Shown: positions 1-8,653 of the stretch, piece after piece
Position numbering within the stretch: position 1 is the first letter of the stretch
Layout of the letters: every line of letters begins with the position of its first letter
From: an uncultured Christensenellaceae bacterium
Lineage (GTDB): Bacteria > Bacillota > Clostridia > Christensenellales > UBA3700
DNA length: 64,000 bases
Assembly (NCBI GenBank): GCA_944380355.1
Contig: CALWHJ010000003.1
Span: 116,618-180,617 of the forward strand
Reading direction: 5' to 3'
Notes under the pieces: model-generated
What the model was told of the DNA's origin: nothing
Seen by the model: only the letters and a program-made list of their open reading frames with translations
Database searches by the model: none
Position numbers and translations under genes: made by a program

Positions 1-571
1 AAGCGTCGATTTCCTGGAATATCTGTTTTACTGCCTGCTCGGACTCACCCACGTAGGATTTGAATATGTCCGCAGGCGTAACGATGAACAAAGGCAGTTT
101 CATAGCGTTGGCTATGGCTTCGGCAAACATGGTTTTACCTGTACCGGGTGCGCCGTACATCAACATTCCGAGACCGCCCTCGATATGATAGTACTTGAGT
201 ATTTCGGGATTCTGAGCCATAAATATAAAGCTCCTGACCAAAGCTTTTACGTTGTCGAGACCTTTGACGTCGTCGAGCGTAGTGTCGGGAATCTTGCTTT
301 TAATGACCGAGCCGTAACTTGCCGCCGCGTCGCTGAGTTGCTTATAAAAAGTCTTGTACTTATCGCTCTGCTCTCTGTCGGCGCAACGCATAGAAAGCGT
401 GCGGGATATCTGCGCAGCCTGTGAATACTTGCCTCTCAGCTGCATTTTCTCGTCGTCCGACAAATCCTTTTTGTCCTTGCGACCGCCTAAAATAGCGCGT
501 ATTTCGTCGGTAACCTTTTTAAGTTGTTTTTCGAGCTCTTCTATGCCCTCTTTTTTTGTTTTATCTGTCAT
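1..571 (-). CDS. Vps4/katanin-like AAA+ ATPase, partial (3' end beyond window)
   Basis: Only the first 190 residues are visible; the gene runs off the left edge. Residues 1-90 are charged and predicted helical, in the position of an MIT-like domain. From about residue 98 the AAA+ module begins: 'LDDVKGLDNVKALV', Walker A GAPGTGKT at 140-147, then 'KSYVGESEQAVKQIF', which matches the pore-loop/GESE region of the meiotic-clade AAA ATPases (Vps4, katanin, spastin). Walker B and the arginine finger lie outside the window. Start ATG has a gagga ribosome site just upstream. Last visible gene of the eight-gene operon, 30 bp after the preceding gene. AAA+ assignment is firm; the MIT-like reading of the N-terminus rests on charge and helicity only. 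Expected role: ATP-driven remodelling or disassembly of a protein polymer, perhaps its two helical neighbours (inference). Confidence 0.85.
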   Translation of the reverse strand, partial: MTDKTKKEGIEELEKQLKKVTDEIRAILGGRKDKKDLSDDEKMQLRGKYSQAAQISRTLSMRCADREQSDKYKTFYKQLSDAAASYGSVIKSKIPDTTLDDVKGLDNVKALVRSFIFMAQNPEILKYYHIEGGLGMLMYGAPGTGKTMFAEAIANAMKLPLFIVTPADIFKSYVGESEQAVKQIFQEIDA

Positions 572-601
572 AAATATCCTCAATAAATAATTTAGGTATT
601 A

Positions 602-1342
602 TCAGACTATATCGTCGATATTTATTTCGCCGTTTTCGCCGTTGCTTGCGCCCGAAGATGCTCCCGCACCCGCCGAAGGCGCGCTGGAATCATCACCGCT
701 ATCGGCGTTTTCTGCCTTATATTCCTCGCGGTATTTCTGAAGCTGTTTTGCAGCTTCGTTCTGATAGCCCGCCATAACGTCGTTTTGTTTTCCGCCTTTT
801 TTCTGCATTGATTTTTTGAGCTTTTTGTCAAAACTGCTCATAGCAACAAGCATAGCGTCGGCAATCTTTCCGTAGCCCTTTATCATATCCATAATGGCTT
901 TCATACGGTTGCTGTTCATTCTTACGAACTTTCTTATTTTGCTTCTTTGCTTGTACCTTCCCCACGCGGTATATCTCTTGTAGTTTTCGAGGCTCATCAT
1001 CTCGTCGATAAACTTGAAGGTATCGTCCATTATATTAATAGTCTGCGAAAGCACCTGCATAGCCTCTTTCATCGAGAACATCATTCCGACTACGTTCTGC
1101 AAACTGAACGTAACGGTATAAAACATCGACAACACTCTCGTGTTGAAGTGGTCGGGGCCGTACTTGTGTTCGCTCTCTACTACCTTGCGCGCAAGGTCTT
1201 CGACGGACTTTTCGAGCTCCGTCTTCTTGCCCTCGAGTATCTTGTTGTCGAGTTTTCGCATATTCTGCTTTTGCATTTCGCTGTAAGGATTGTTGAGTCT
1301 TTCTCCTCTTTCTCTCTGTCTTTCTCTTGCCATAATCGTCAT
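602..1342 (-). CDS. Helical charged protein, ESCRT-III-like layout, function unknown
   Basis: 246 residues, not recognised as a named family. The N-terminus is very basic (RERQRERGER), the middle (residues 30-200) is long predicted helix rich in Met, Lys and Glu, and the last 40 residues are acidic and low in complexity (Ser/Ala/Gly/Asp/Glu) before ending NGEINIDDIV. Size, basic-to-acidic layout and a C-terminal tag recall ESCRT-III/Snf7 proteins, but I see no diagnostic Snf7 sequence motif. The upstream neighbour (1367-2845) ends in almost the same tag, NGEVQITDIV. Two ATGs (1342 and 1333) follow the AGGAGA ribosome site; either may be used. It lies 24 bp after its upstream gene and 30 bp before the AAA+ gene, so co-expression is very likely. 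Confidence 0.8.
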   Translation of the reverse strand: MTIMARERQRERGERLNNPYSEMQKQNMRKLDNKILEGKKTELEKSVEDLARKVVESEHKYGPDHFNTRVLSMFYTVTFSLQNVVGMMFSMKEAMQVLSQTINIMDDTFKFIDEMMSLENYKRYTAWGRYKQRSKIRKFVRMNSNRMKAIMDMIKGYGKIADAMLVAMSSFDKKLKKSMQKKGGKQNDVMAGYQNEAAKQLQKYREEYKAENADSGDDSSAPSAGAGASSGASNGENGEINIDDIV

Positions 1343-1366
1343 ATTCTCCTTTTCGACCTTATCTTA

Positions 1367-2845
1367 TCACACTATATCCGTGATTTGTACTTCGCCGTTG
1401 TCCTGTCTCTCCTCTTTTTCCTGTTTGCTCTCAGGCTCGGGCGCGGGCTGCGCCGTCTTGCCGGCATAGCGTTTTCTTCTCGCTTCCATACGTGCTTTGA
1501 GTTCCTGTTTTTCCTTTTCTCTGTCCACCTTGTTCTCTTGTCTGTGAACTACGGACTGCTCCTTTTCCATAACCTTGTTCACGTTGGCAAATCTCTCGTC
1601 AGTCTCAGCCATATGTCTGGTCTGCGTAGCTACGTTTTCCATAATGTTGTCGTAGTAGCTTATTGCCATCGTTATGTCCTCTTCGCTCGCGCCGTAACTC
1701 AATATATCGAGAAACTGTCTGAAGTCGATATACTCAAACATTGTGTAGAAAAGGTTGGGCTCTATCTGCTGATACATTCTGTATATAAGCTCGAGTCTCT
1801 TGAACTTCGAAAGCAATCTGCGCATAGCAAGCAGATTGTTGTTCATCATACGTATGCTCGAACGGTACTGCTCTCGCTCCATCTCGCGGATTTCGATATC
1901 CTGCTCGAGCATCGTTATCTGCGAATCTGCCTCTTCTTCGAGCATTTCGCCGTTGTCCATCTTGTCTATTATCTCCGATATTTCCTTTTGCATCTGGGCA
2001 ATATCGTCGTTGATTTGCTTTACCTTGTCGTAAGACTCGTTTTGCACGTCGAATTGTTCCTCGAAGTCCTTGAGTCTGGAGAAGAATGCGTCTCCCTTTT
2101 CCTTGACCGCCGCTACGCGCGAATAACTGGAAAATACGTCTTCGGTATACTTGACTATATCCTTGTCCTTTGCGTAGTTACGCTTATTGACCGCCTTGGT
2201 AAGCTCCGCCCACTTATCCGCCTCTGAGATTGCTTCCTCGAGGTGCGTATTGACGGTATCGAATACCATATTTCTCCCCACGTAATCTCTCCACGCAAAC
2301 AAGCCGTACTTGCTGTCTCCCAAAAGATTAGCCGCGCAGTCCGCAGCGTCTACGGACACGTTGTCGAATACGTTGTTAACCTTGTCCTTGAGCTGTGAGA
2401 GCAAGTCTTTGGAAGCGTTGAGAATACTCTTTTTGTACTCGCTCTTTTCTTCTATTATCATCGAGTTGACGCCCGCAAGCGAATCGTCGATGTACGCAAT
2501 AACTTCTTTTTTGATATCGGGCATATTTTTATCTCCTTTGTAATTTCTGTATTTGTGCAATATTTCCTTTTTCTTTTCGATATAATCGTCTAGTTTTAAA
2601 GCGGCTTTGTATCCCGAAAGCTTAACGGCTATTTCCGTAAGCTCGTATACGGAGTTTTTGAGCGCAACGTCCATACCGCCTGCAAAACCTATTTTGAGAA
2701 GTCTTTCGATGTCCTCGCGTATCTCGAAAGATAGCCGCTGACACTGATTGCTGTCATAGCCGTTGACTTCTATATCCTTGAATTTTCTCGCATAATTGAC
2801 CTTATTATCGTCGAGTATGCGTATCAGCGCGTCTAATTCTATCAA
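1367..2845 (-). CDS. Coiled-coil protein with C-terminal NGEVQITDIV tag, function unknown
   Basis: 492 residues, no recognised family. Mostly predicted helix; residues about 270-350 form a strongly charged coiled coil ('DDIAQMQKEISEIIDKM' and following). A basic stretch (about 430-455, KEKQELKARMEARRKR) precedes a disordered Pro/Glu tail that ends NGEVQITDIV, matching the end of the next gene's product (NGEINIDDIV). No signal peptide or membrane segment. The start codon is TTG and lies inside the stop of the upstream gene (TTGA, 4-bp overlap) with a strong GGAGG 10 bases ahead, which indicates translational coupling. Likely a structural or polymerising partner of the AAA+ ATPase two genes downstream (inference from shared tag and position). 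Confidence 0.8.
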   Translation of the reverse strand: MIELDALIRILDDNKVNYARKFKDIEVNGYDSNQCQRLSFEIREDIERLLKIGFAGGMDVALKNSVYELTEIAVKLSGYKAALKLDDYIEKKKEILHKYRNYKGDKNMPDIKKEVIAYIDDSLAGVNSMIIEEKSEYKKSILNASKDLLSQLKDKVNNVFDNVSVDAADCAANLLGDSKYGLFAWRDYVGRNMVFDTVNTHLEEAISEADKWAELTKAVNKRNYAKDKDIVKYTEDVFSSYSRVAAVKEKGDAFFSRLKDFEEQFDVQNESYDKVKQINDDIAQMQKEISEIIDKMDNGEMLEEEADSQITMLEQDIEIREMEREQYRSSIRMMNNNLLAMRRLLSKFKRLELIYRMYQQIEPNLFYTMFEYIDFRQFLDILSYGASEEDITMAISYYDNIMENVATQTRHMAETDERFANVNKVMEKEQSVVHRQENKVDREKEKQELKARMEARRKRYAGKTAQPAPEPESKQEKEERQDNGEVQITDIV

Positions 2846-3987
2846 TTATTTTTATCCTCCTCACATATATCGCTTATGAATTTCTCTACGGCTTTTTCCA
2901 TAGACGTACGCTTTTCCATATATCTGAAAACGTCGTCGTCGTAAAATACACTCGCATTGTACTTTTTTGCCGATATAAGTCTTTTGATATGCGCGTTGTT
3001 TTGCGCACTCATACATTTTGCAAAAGCGTTTATCTGACGCTTTTTGAGATATTTGTGTCCTCCCGCGCCGTTGATAAAGCATACGTAAATACCGTTGTCG
3101 GGACAACCCTCCGCGTACTTTACCAAAGCGTCGGAATTTCTGAATTCGTAAAATCTTCCTTCGACTTCTTTTTCGTCAAAGGTTTCTGCGATTTTAAGGC
3201 GCGTATCTCTGCTTATTCTCTCGGGTACGGAATAACCGTTGCCCAAAGGTCTGAAAAACTTTTGCGCTTCTTGTTTGGTAAGTCTGAATATTCCCAGAAG
3301 GGGTGCTCGTTCCTCGTCGAAACACGACCTCCACGCCACGTATGCCACATCGGCATTATCGTAATCGTGCTTGCCTGTAAGCACGTATTCTCCCTCGTCG
3401 TATTCTCCGCCGAGCTGCTTTATCTTGTCGAGGACGGATTTTCTCAGCGCGTCCAAATCGACATAGCCGTCAAAGCTGCCTTTTTTACCGACAGCGCGCG
3501 GGGGCTTTTTGAGCATATTTGCAAGACGCCTTGCGCACTCGACTTTGATTTCTCTTATCTCGTCCGCATACGCCTCTCCGTCAGCGGTTTCGACGCTTTT
3601 ATGCACGTTGAAACACACCGCTTTGTAATAAAAGTAAGCAACCGTCCAGCGTTCTTCCTCGCTCTTTGTAAAATCTATATAGCCGTTGTCGTAATAATAT
3701 CCCATACGCATAAGTGCGGCGGGGTGCGAACGGAAAGCCGCTTCGCTGCAAAGATTTACTGCTCTGTCGAGGTACTTGAATCTCGTCTGCTTGTCGTCGT
3801 CGCGGCGCGTAAGCCACTTGTAAAAATATTCTTCCGACCTGACGTAAAGTTCCTTGTTGAGCGCGTCAATCACAAATTCGCTGTCAACGCCCGAGAATAC
3901 GTCCTTTTTACAGTTGGGACAACACCATCTGCCGTCATACAGTTCGAGAGGTCTGATTATTTCAGTATTGCAATATCCGCATTTCAT
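2842..3987 (-). CDS. Zinc-ribbon protein with Sel1/TPR-like repeats, function unknown
   Basis: 381 residues. The N-terminus is a zinc ribbon (CGYC at 3-6, CCPNC near 22-26). Residues about 60-160 have helical repeat character with Sel1-like phrasing ('SHPAALMRMGYYYDNGYI', 'AYFYYKAVCFN'). The remaining ~200 residues are mixed alpha/beta and unrecognised, with a Gly-rich 'CFINGAGGHKYLKKRQ' segment. No membrane segment. Start ATG follows GGAGGAGG and lies 2 bp after the stop of the 1000-residue membrane protein; the 3' end overlaps the next start by 4 bp. Probably a cytosolic adaptor in the same assembly (inference). Confidence 0.75.
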   Translation of the reverse strand: MKCGYCNTEIIRPLELYDGRWCCPNCKKDVFSGVDSEFVIDALNKELYVRSEEYFYKWLTRRDDDKQTRFKYLDRAVNLCSEAAFRSHPAALMRMGYYYDNGYIDFTKSEEERWTVAYFYYKAVCFNVHKSVETADGEAYADEIREIKVECARRLANMLKKPPRAVGKKGSFDGYVDLDALRKSVLDKIKQLGGEYDEGEYVLTGKHDYDNADVAYVAWRSCFDEERAPLLGIFRLTKQEAQKFFRPLGNGYSVPERISRDTRLKIAETFDEKEVEGRFYEFRNSDALVKYAEGCPDNGIYVCFINGAGGHKYLKKRQINAFAKCMSAQNNAHIKRLISAKKYNASVFYDDDVFRYMEKRTSMEKAVEKFISDICEEDKNN

Positions 3988-3989
3988 AA

Positions 3990-6900
3990 TTAAGCCTCCT
4001 CCTGCGCCGTAATTCTGAAGTCTGCGCTCGTCTCCGTAAACACAAAATTCTTACTTTGTATTTTTGCCTGTACGTAATATTCTCCCTCCTCAATCGGAGC
4101 GTCGACTTTCTGTCCGTCCGAAGTATAGTACTCGTAGCTAATCACTGCCTGATTTTCGTATTCCGTACCTTGCGTAACGATATACGGAGAGTGTCCGTTG
4201 CCGTCAAATACAAATTCTCTCTGCGATGACCATACCGCGCTTACCGTCTTGGGAGAAATGACGAAAGTACCGTTATCGTAGCTGATAGAATAGTTTTTGT
4301 TGACTGAGTTTTGCGCGTAGCTTACAGAAAGCGTATAACTTCCCGCGTCAACGGCGTTGACCGCGTCGCCCGAAAATACGGGAGTACCGAGCGATGCAAC
4401 CGTATCGTTGCCTACAAGCCCCGTAACCGTTACGGAAAAGCTTCCGCCTGCCTTGCCGTCATACGTCTTATTCTGCGCGACTGCGTTGATTGTCAAAGCT
4501 TTTTTATCAATCGAATAAGTCTTTTGCATCTCGCCCGTGAGCAAGTAATTTGACGAGCCTGCCCCGAGTTTTGCCTTGACCGTATATTCTCCCGCACCTA
4601 TGCCGTAATCGGAATATACGATATTAGCGAATACCGCCGTTTTATCATTGTCAAGCGTACCTGTAATATCGGTAGCGACGGGATACTGCGCATAGCCGTT
4701 GTAAACGTATGTGCCTACGCTCTGCCATACGAGCGAAACTTCCTTCTTATTGATAGAGTAACTCTTGCTCGCGCCCTGTGTTACGGAATAATTGCTGTCG
4801 GCGGGAAGAGAAGCTCTTACGTTGTAGCTGCCTGCGTTTTTGCCGTAATTGGAGTAGGTTATGCCCGACAAAATTTCTTCGTCCTCACCCGCTACCGCGT
4901 TGGTCAGCGAAGCAACTGAGGGATACTGCGAATTTCCGTTGTAAGTAAACTCTTTATTCTCCCATACGAGAGTAAGAGGACGTTTTGCTACGCTGTATGA
5001 GAATTTACAGCTTGCGTCCATCTCGTAATAGGACGAATTGTCTCCGCTCAAAAGCGTAACTTTACTCGAATAATTGCCCGCGTCTTTTACAGCTGTTGCA
5101 TCGGTAGCAATATTGAGCACGTCGTCTGCGACTACGTCTGCTGCTACTATTTCGCATACCGCTTGACGCGAAGTACCGTCATATACCGCGTCTTGAGGGA
5201 AAGTCCATTCAAAACGCAATATCTTTTTAGCAACGTCCACGTCGGTATAAGCCGTTGCCTCGGACGTGAGCGAAGTCTGAGAAGAAGAAGCCGTTACGGT
5301 TACCGTATATCGTCCCGTATGGTCGGGGGTAACGCAATTCAAAAGTATATCCTTAGAAGTGCCGAGGTCGGACGTCACGCCCTTCCATTCGTAACTCAGA
5401 TTGAAGCCTTGTGCGGGAGCGGCAGCGTCTACGCTCAAAGTCATATCGTCGCCGTATACAAACGAATTATTTGCCTTGTCGGTCGTAACCCCGTTGATTA
5501 CGGGAGATTTGAGCTGCCACTCGGGCGTAAGCTGCACTTTTCCGTTTGTGAGCGAAACTTTGCCCTCGGCAAGTGCCTTAGATAAATCGTCGGCATAGTA
5601 GGTAGCGCCGTTGTAATCGTACTTCCACGTGAGATTGAATCCCTCTCTCGATATTTCCTGCAATAAGGAATTGGCAAGACTCTCCGCCACATAACGGTAT
5701 TCGTAAGTATTGCCGTACAAATTCATAGTTTTGAAGTCCTCGTCAGGCTCGTAAAGCGTATCGTTGTCGTCGAGTATCTCTACCTTGTAAATCCTGTCAA
5801 AGCTGACTTTTGCTCTGTAGATACTTTCGTCGACAGTTATGTCTTCCACGCTCTCGCCGTCAAATGTAACGCTCTTGAAGATATAGCCGAGATTGTTGGA
5901 TACATTCCAATCCAACTCTAAGTCATCCGTCATATTTCTGTTGTTTACGTATGCTATACTGTTTGCCTGAGCATAGCTTTCGAGGTTGAATACTTCGCCC
6001 TTCTTGCCTATCCACGTAGGAATAAGTTGACCCCTGACAAGATTGCTTTCCATCCAGTCGTAGGCAAAAGTAATATACGTTTGGTCTTCTTCAAGGTCGG
6101 CGGGATAAAATGCATTGACCAAAGTCAGCGAATAATCAGAAGTATCTGCTGCGTGCTTTGCTCTGTATGCGTCTATAATGTGTTGGGAAACCCCTATCCT
6201 CAGCGATTGAGATATTTCCGTATCGTCCATTACTCCTTTTATCTCCAGCATTTCGCTGCCTTCGATTACTATATTATTGATAGACTTGTCTTTGAGAATA
6301 TTGGCGGATATGGATACTACTTTTTTGCCGTTGAAGGTAGAGGGTATAACAATTTTATCTCCTCTTCCTTCCACTACGCTGCTGGCTTTGTAGCCGTCAA
6401 GCTCAAAATCCTCGGTATATGCCACTACTCTTACGTTGTCGTCCTCGTTTTGTCCGTAATAGCCCTTGTCCGCCACATATATCGAATATGCAAATGTAAG
6501 CAGTACTGCTAAGCCTGTAACTACGCAAATCACAATCTTAACGTATGACTTGCGGGGGAAGAAATTGTCGGCAAGTGCGCATACGCCTATCACTATCCAC
6601 AAAATAAGGTGCGACAAAATTACCAGTGCGGTTGCCGCCGTAGTCATAGTATAAACGCCTGCCCCGCCCGAACAGCCTACGAGCATTATCAACGAAAGCA
6701 CGAACGATACGGCTACGTAACCTATCCATACTGCCAGCGAGTATTTGAAGCGGAAGTTGGTAAAACATATTCCCGCTATGAACAGGCCGTCGGCTATAAG
6801 CATAAATACGGTCAGCACTACCTGCCCCGCGCCGTAGCCCGCCACCAGCGAGACTATAAACGTAATCAAATCGCAGAAAGCGGCTATGCCCGCGCATACC

Positions 6901-6992
6901 AAAAGCAGTATCTTGTCGCTGGACAGTCTTCTGAGCGTGCTTTGAGAATAGTCGGTGTCGTCGCGTGAAGAAAAAATACCGTTTTTATTCAT
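3990..6992 (-). CDS. Multi-pass membrane protein with C-terminal Ig/MBG-type surface domains
   Basis: 1000 residues. About five predicted membrane helices lie between residues 26 and 180. A BspA-like leucine-rich stretch follows (about 190-290, 'IVIPSTFNGKKVVSISANIL'). After a beta-rich middle come an Ig-like domain (about 510-590) and several tandem MBG/YDG-type repeats to the end, each with the phrase 'Y(D/N)G...' and ending '...YSI(N/D)KK' (for example 'FTYNGNSQYPS', 'YVYNGYAQYPV', 'KTYDGKAGGS'). Such repeats are typical of Gram-positive surface proteins, so the large C-terminal part is probably extracellular. No LPXTG motif: the protein is held by its N-terminal helices. Start ATG has a GGAGG site. 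Its place inside an otherwise cytosolic chaperone/ATPase operon is unusual and ties the system to the envelope. Confidence 0.8.
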   Translation of the reverse strand: MNKNGIFSSRDDTDYSQSTLRRLSSDKILLLVCAGIAAFCDLITFIVSLVAGYGAGQVVLTVFMLIADGLFIAGICFTNFRFKYSLAVWIGYVAVSFVLSLIMLVGCSGGAGVYTMTTAATALVILSHLILWIVIGVCALADNFFPRKSYVKIVICVVTGLAVLLTFAYSIYVADKGYYGQNEDDNVRVVAYTEDFELDGYKASSVVEGRGDKIVIPSTFNGKKVVSISANILKDKSINNIVIEGSEMLEIKGVMDDTEISQSLRIGVSQHIIDAYRAKHAADTSDYSLTLVNAFYPADLEEDQTYITFAYDWMESNLVRGQLIPTWIGKKGEVFNLESYAQANSIAYVNNRNMTDDLELDWNVSNNLGYIFKSVTFDGESVEDITVDESIYRAKVSFDRIYKVEILDDNDTLYEPDEDFKTMNLYGNTYEYRYVAESLANSLLQEISREGFNLTWKYDYNGATYYADDLSKALAEGKVSLTNGKVQLTPEWQLKSPVINGVTTDKANNSFVYGDDMTLSVDAAAPAQGFNLSYEWKGVTSDLGTSKDILLNCVTPDHTGRYTVTVTASSSQTSLTSEATAYTDVDVAKKILRFEWTFPQDAVYDGTSRQAVCEIVAADVVADDVLNIATDATAVKDAGNYSSKVTLLSGDNSSYYEMDASCKFSYSVAKRPLTLVWENKEFTYNGNSQYPSVASLTNAVAGEDEEILSGITYSNYGKNAGSYNVRASLPADSNYSVTQGASKSYSINKKEVSLVWQSVGTYVYNGYAQYPVATDITGTLDNDKTAVFANIVYSDYGIGAGEYTVKAKLGAGSSNYLLTGEMQKTYSIDKKALTINAVAQNKTYDGKAGGSFSVTVTGLVGNDTVASLGTPVFSGDAVNAVDAGSYTLSVSYAQNSVNKNYSISYDNGTFVISPKTVSAVWSSQREFVFDGNGHSPYIVTQGTEYENQAVISYEYYTSDGQKVDAPIEEGEYYVQAKIQSKNFVFTETSADFRITAQEEA

Positions 6993-7002
6993 ATCCGCCT
7001 CC

Positions 7003-8643
7003 TTACAATTCTATTTTTTCGGGTGAAGGCAAAAAGCCTTTTTCGCCCAGCTTTTCTTTGTAGAAAATGAGCGTGGTTTTGTTGAGAATAAAGAGTATAC
7101 AATCCTCATCCTCTTTGCAGTATTTGTGTTTTCTGATATTTTGCACTCTCAGAGAAAGCGGCAACATTCCCGCATACTTGCGGTAGAGTCTGTTGCCCTC
7201 TTTGTAGTCAGAGTAATCCATACCGGCTATGCCTATCTTAGCCGTGCGGCAGAAGTCGCAGACGAAACCGTCCTTTTTCTCCTCGCTGTAGAAGTTGCGC
7301 TTGCAACACTCGCACTCCACGACTTTATCTTTGGGTACGAGCGTCATTCTGTCTCGGGCAAAAGCCAGATTTGCCGTATAGCGCACAACTCCGTCCTCGC
7401 ACGCAAACGTTACTTCGGGATAAGGACAGTTTTTGCACTTGATTTGACCGTCGTCGAGAGTAATGCTGTCTCCGTCGCAGACGTAACGCACGCAAGCCCC
7501 CGCAAGACGTATATTTTCGTTGCAACAAATCTTAACGATATGCTTGGAGAATACCCCGCTGGCTTTTATCTCCGCAAGTATGTCGGCAGGTATGCCGAAG
7601 TCCTCGCGCGCCAAATCAATGACTAAAAGCTTTTTCTTTCCGCCGTATGAAAACTTTATTTTGTCCGACTCCACGAGAGGGGTCTTTTTACGGCAGTTGT
7701 TGCACCACAGATTGAACTTACCGCCTATGCCTACGTTGGCTTTGAGGACGGTCTTGTCTCCCAGACGGATATTGTAGCTGTCGTTTTGCCATCTCACGTG
7801 CGATATATTCATCACAGACATACTCACGCACAGAATATCCACTCTTTCGTTAGGTCCTTTTTCGACCATAATCTCCACGGCTTTTTTATCGTTGTCGCTC
7901 GCAAAGATTATGCAATCGTCAAGAATATACTCCGAACTTTCTGCGGGGTGCACGAGCCTGTCGAGAGCGTCTATCACCGTGTCGGTAAGTTCCAGGCTGT
8001 TCTGACTGGAAGCGTAGTTGTCCTGCGGTTTGTCAAACGCCTGAAGATATTTGTTTATATCCTCCGCATCGTCCTTGCCGTAAGCGAGTATGCCCTTGGG
8101 AGTTTTTCTGAAAAACACTTTGCCGAGCACGGGTACAGCCTCTCCGGTGCCGTCGGTAAGCTCCATTCTCAGCGATGCGCCGTAGATATCTTCAATACCT
8201 TCCTGCTCGTCTCCTCTGTATATCTCGAAAGCGTAACCCGGATAAAACAATCTCAAAAATCTCGATATGTTTTCCTTTTGCAAAGCCGCTTCGTCAGCAC
8301 TCAGCCTGTAATCCCTGGGACAGTATTCCACAAGCGAATAATTGCGGTGAAAATACTCCTTGACGGTCTCCACGAACATAAGCCATTCGGCGTTGCGGCT
8401 TAAGGGTTTCGCGCCTCTGAATACGGCAAACCAAGACGCGCCGTCTTCTCCTATCGTTGCGTCCGCGCCCGCATCTTTGGTCTTTGCTCTGCCTTTGGTC
8501 AATACGAATTCCTGCGCGGCGGTTACTATTCTGTTGGCGTCCGCGCTTTTGATGAGCCCCTCGGGGACGCATCCTTGCGAATACATCTTCGCTATGCTTT
8601 CGAAAGTACCCGCGTATTCGTTGCCTACGTATATCTTTGCCAT
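7003..8643 (-). CDS. CxxC-rich protein of unknown function
   Basis: 546 residues, not recognised. The N-terminal half is mixed alpha/beta with no familiar motif. The C-terminal half contains four CxxC pairs (CNNC, CKNC, CECC, CDFC) spread over roughly residues 310-475, plus extra cysteines, consistent with structural zinc sites. No signal peptide, no membrane segment. Start ATG at 8643 follows cggAGG. It sits 10 bp after the SNF2 gene and 10 bp before the membrane protein. Possibly a nucleic-acid- or partner-binding subunit of the SNF2 enzyme, which also has a cysteine-rich tail (inference). Confidence 0.7.
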   Translation of the reverse strand: MAKIYVGNEYAGTFESIAKMYSQGCVPEGLIKSADANRIVTAAQEFVLTKGRAKTKDAGADATIGEDGASWFAVFRGAKPLSRNAEWLMFVETVKEYFHRNYSLVEYCPRDYRLSADEAALQKENISRFLRLFYPGYAFEIYRGDEQEGIEDIYGASLRMELTDGTGEAVPVLGKVFFRKTPKGILAYGKDDAEDINKYLQAFDKPQDNYASSQNSLELTDTVIDALDRLVHPAESSEYILDDCIIFASDNDKKAVEIMVEKGPNERVDILCVSMSVMNISHVRWQNDSYNIRLGDKTVLKANVGIGGKFNLWCNNCRKKTPLVESDKIKFSYGGKKKLLVIDLAREDFGIPADILAEIKASGVFSKHIVKICCNENIRLAGACVRYVCDGDSITLDDGQIKCKNCPYPEVTFACEDGVVRYTANLAFARDRMTLVPKDKVVECECCKRNFYSEEKKDGFVCDFCRTAKIGIAGMDYSDYKEGNRLYRKYAGMLPLSLRVQNIRKHKYCKEDEDCILFILNKTTLIFYKEKLGEKGFLPSPEKIEL

Positions 8644-8653
8644 ACGTCCTCCG

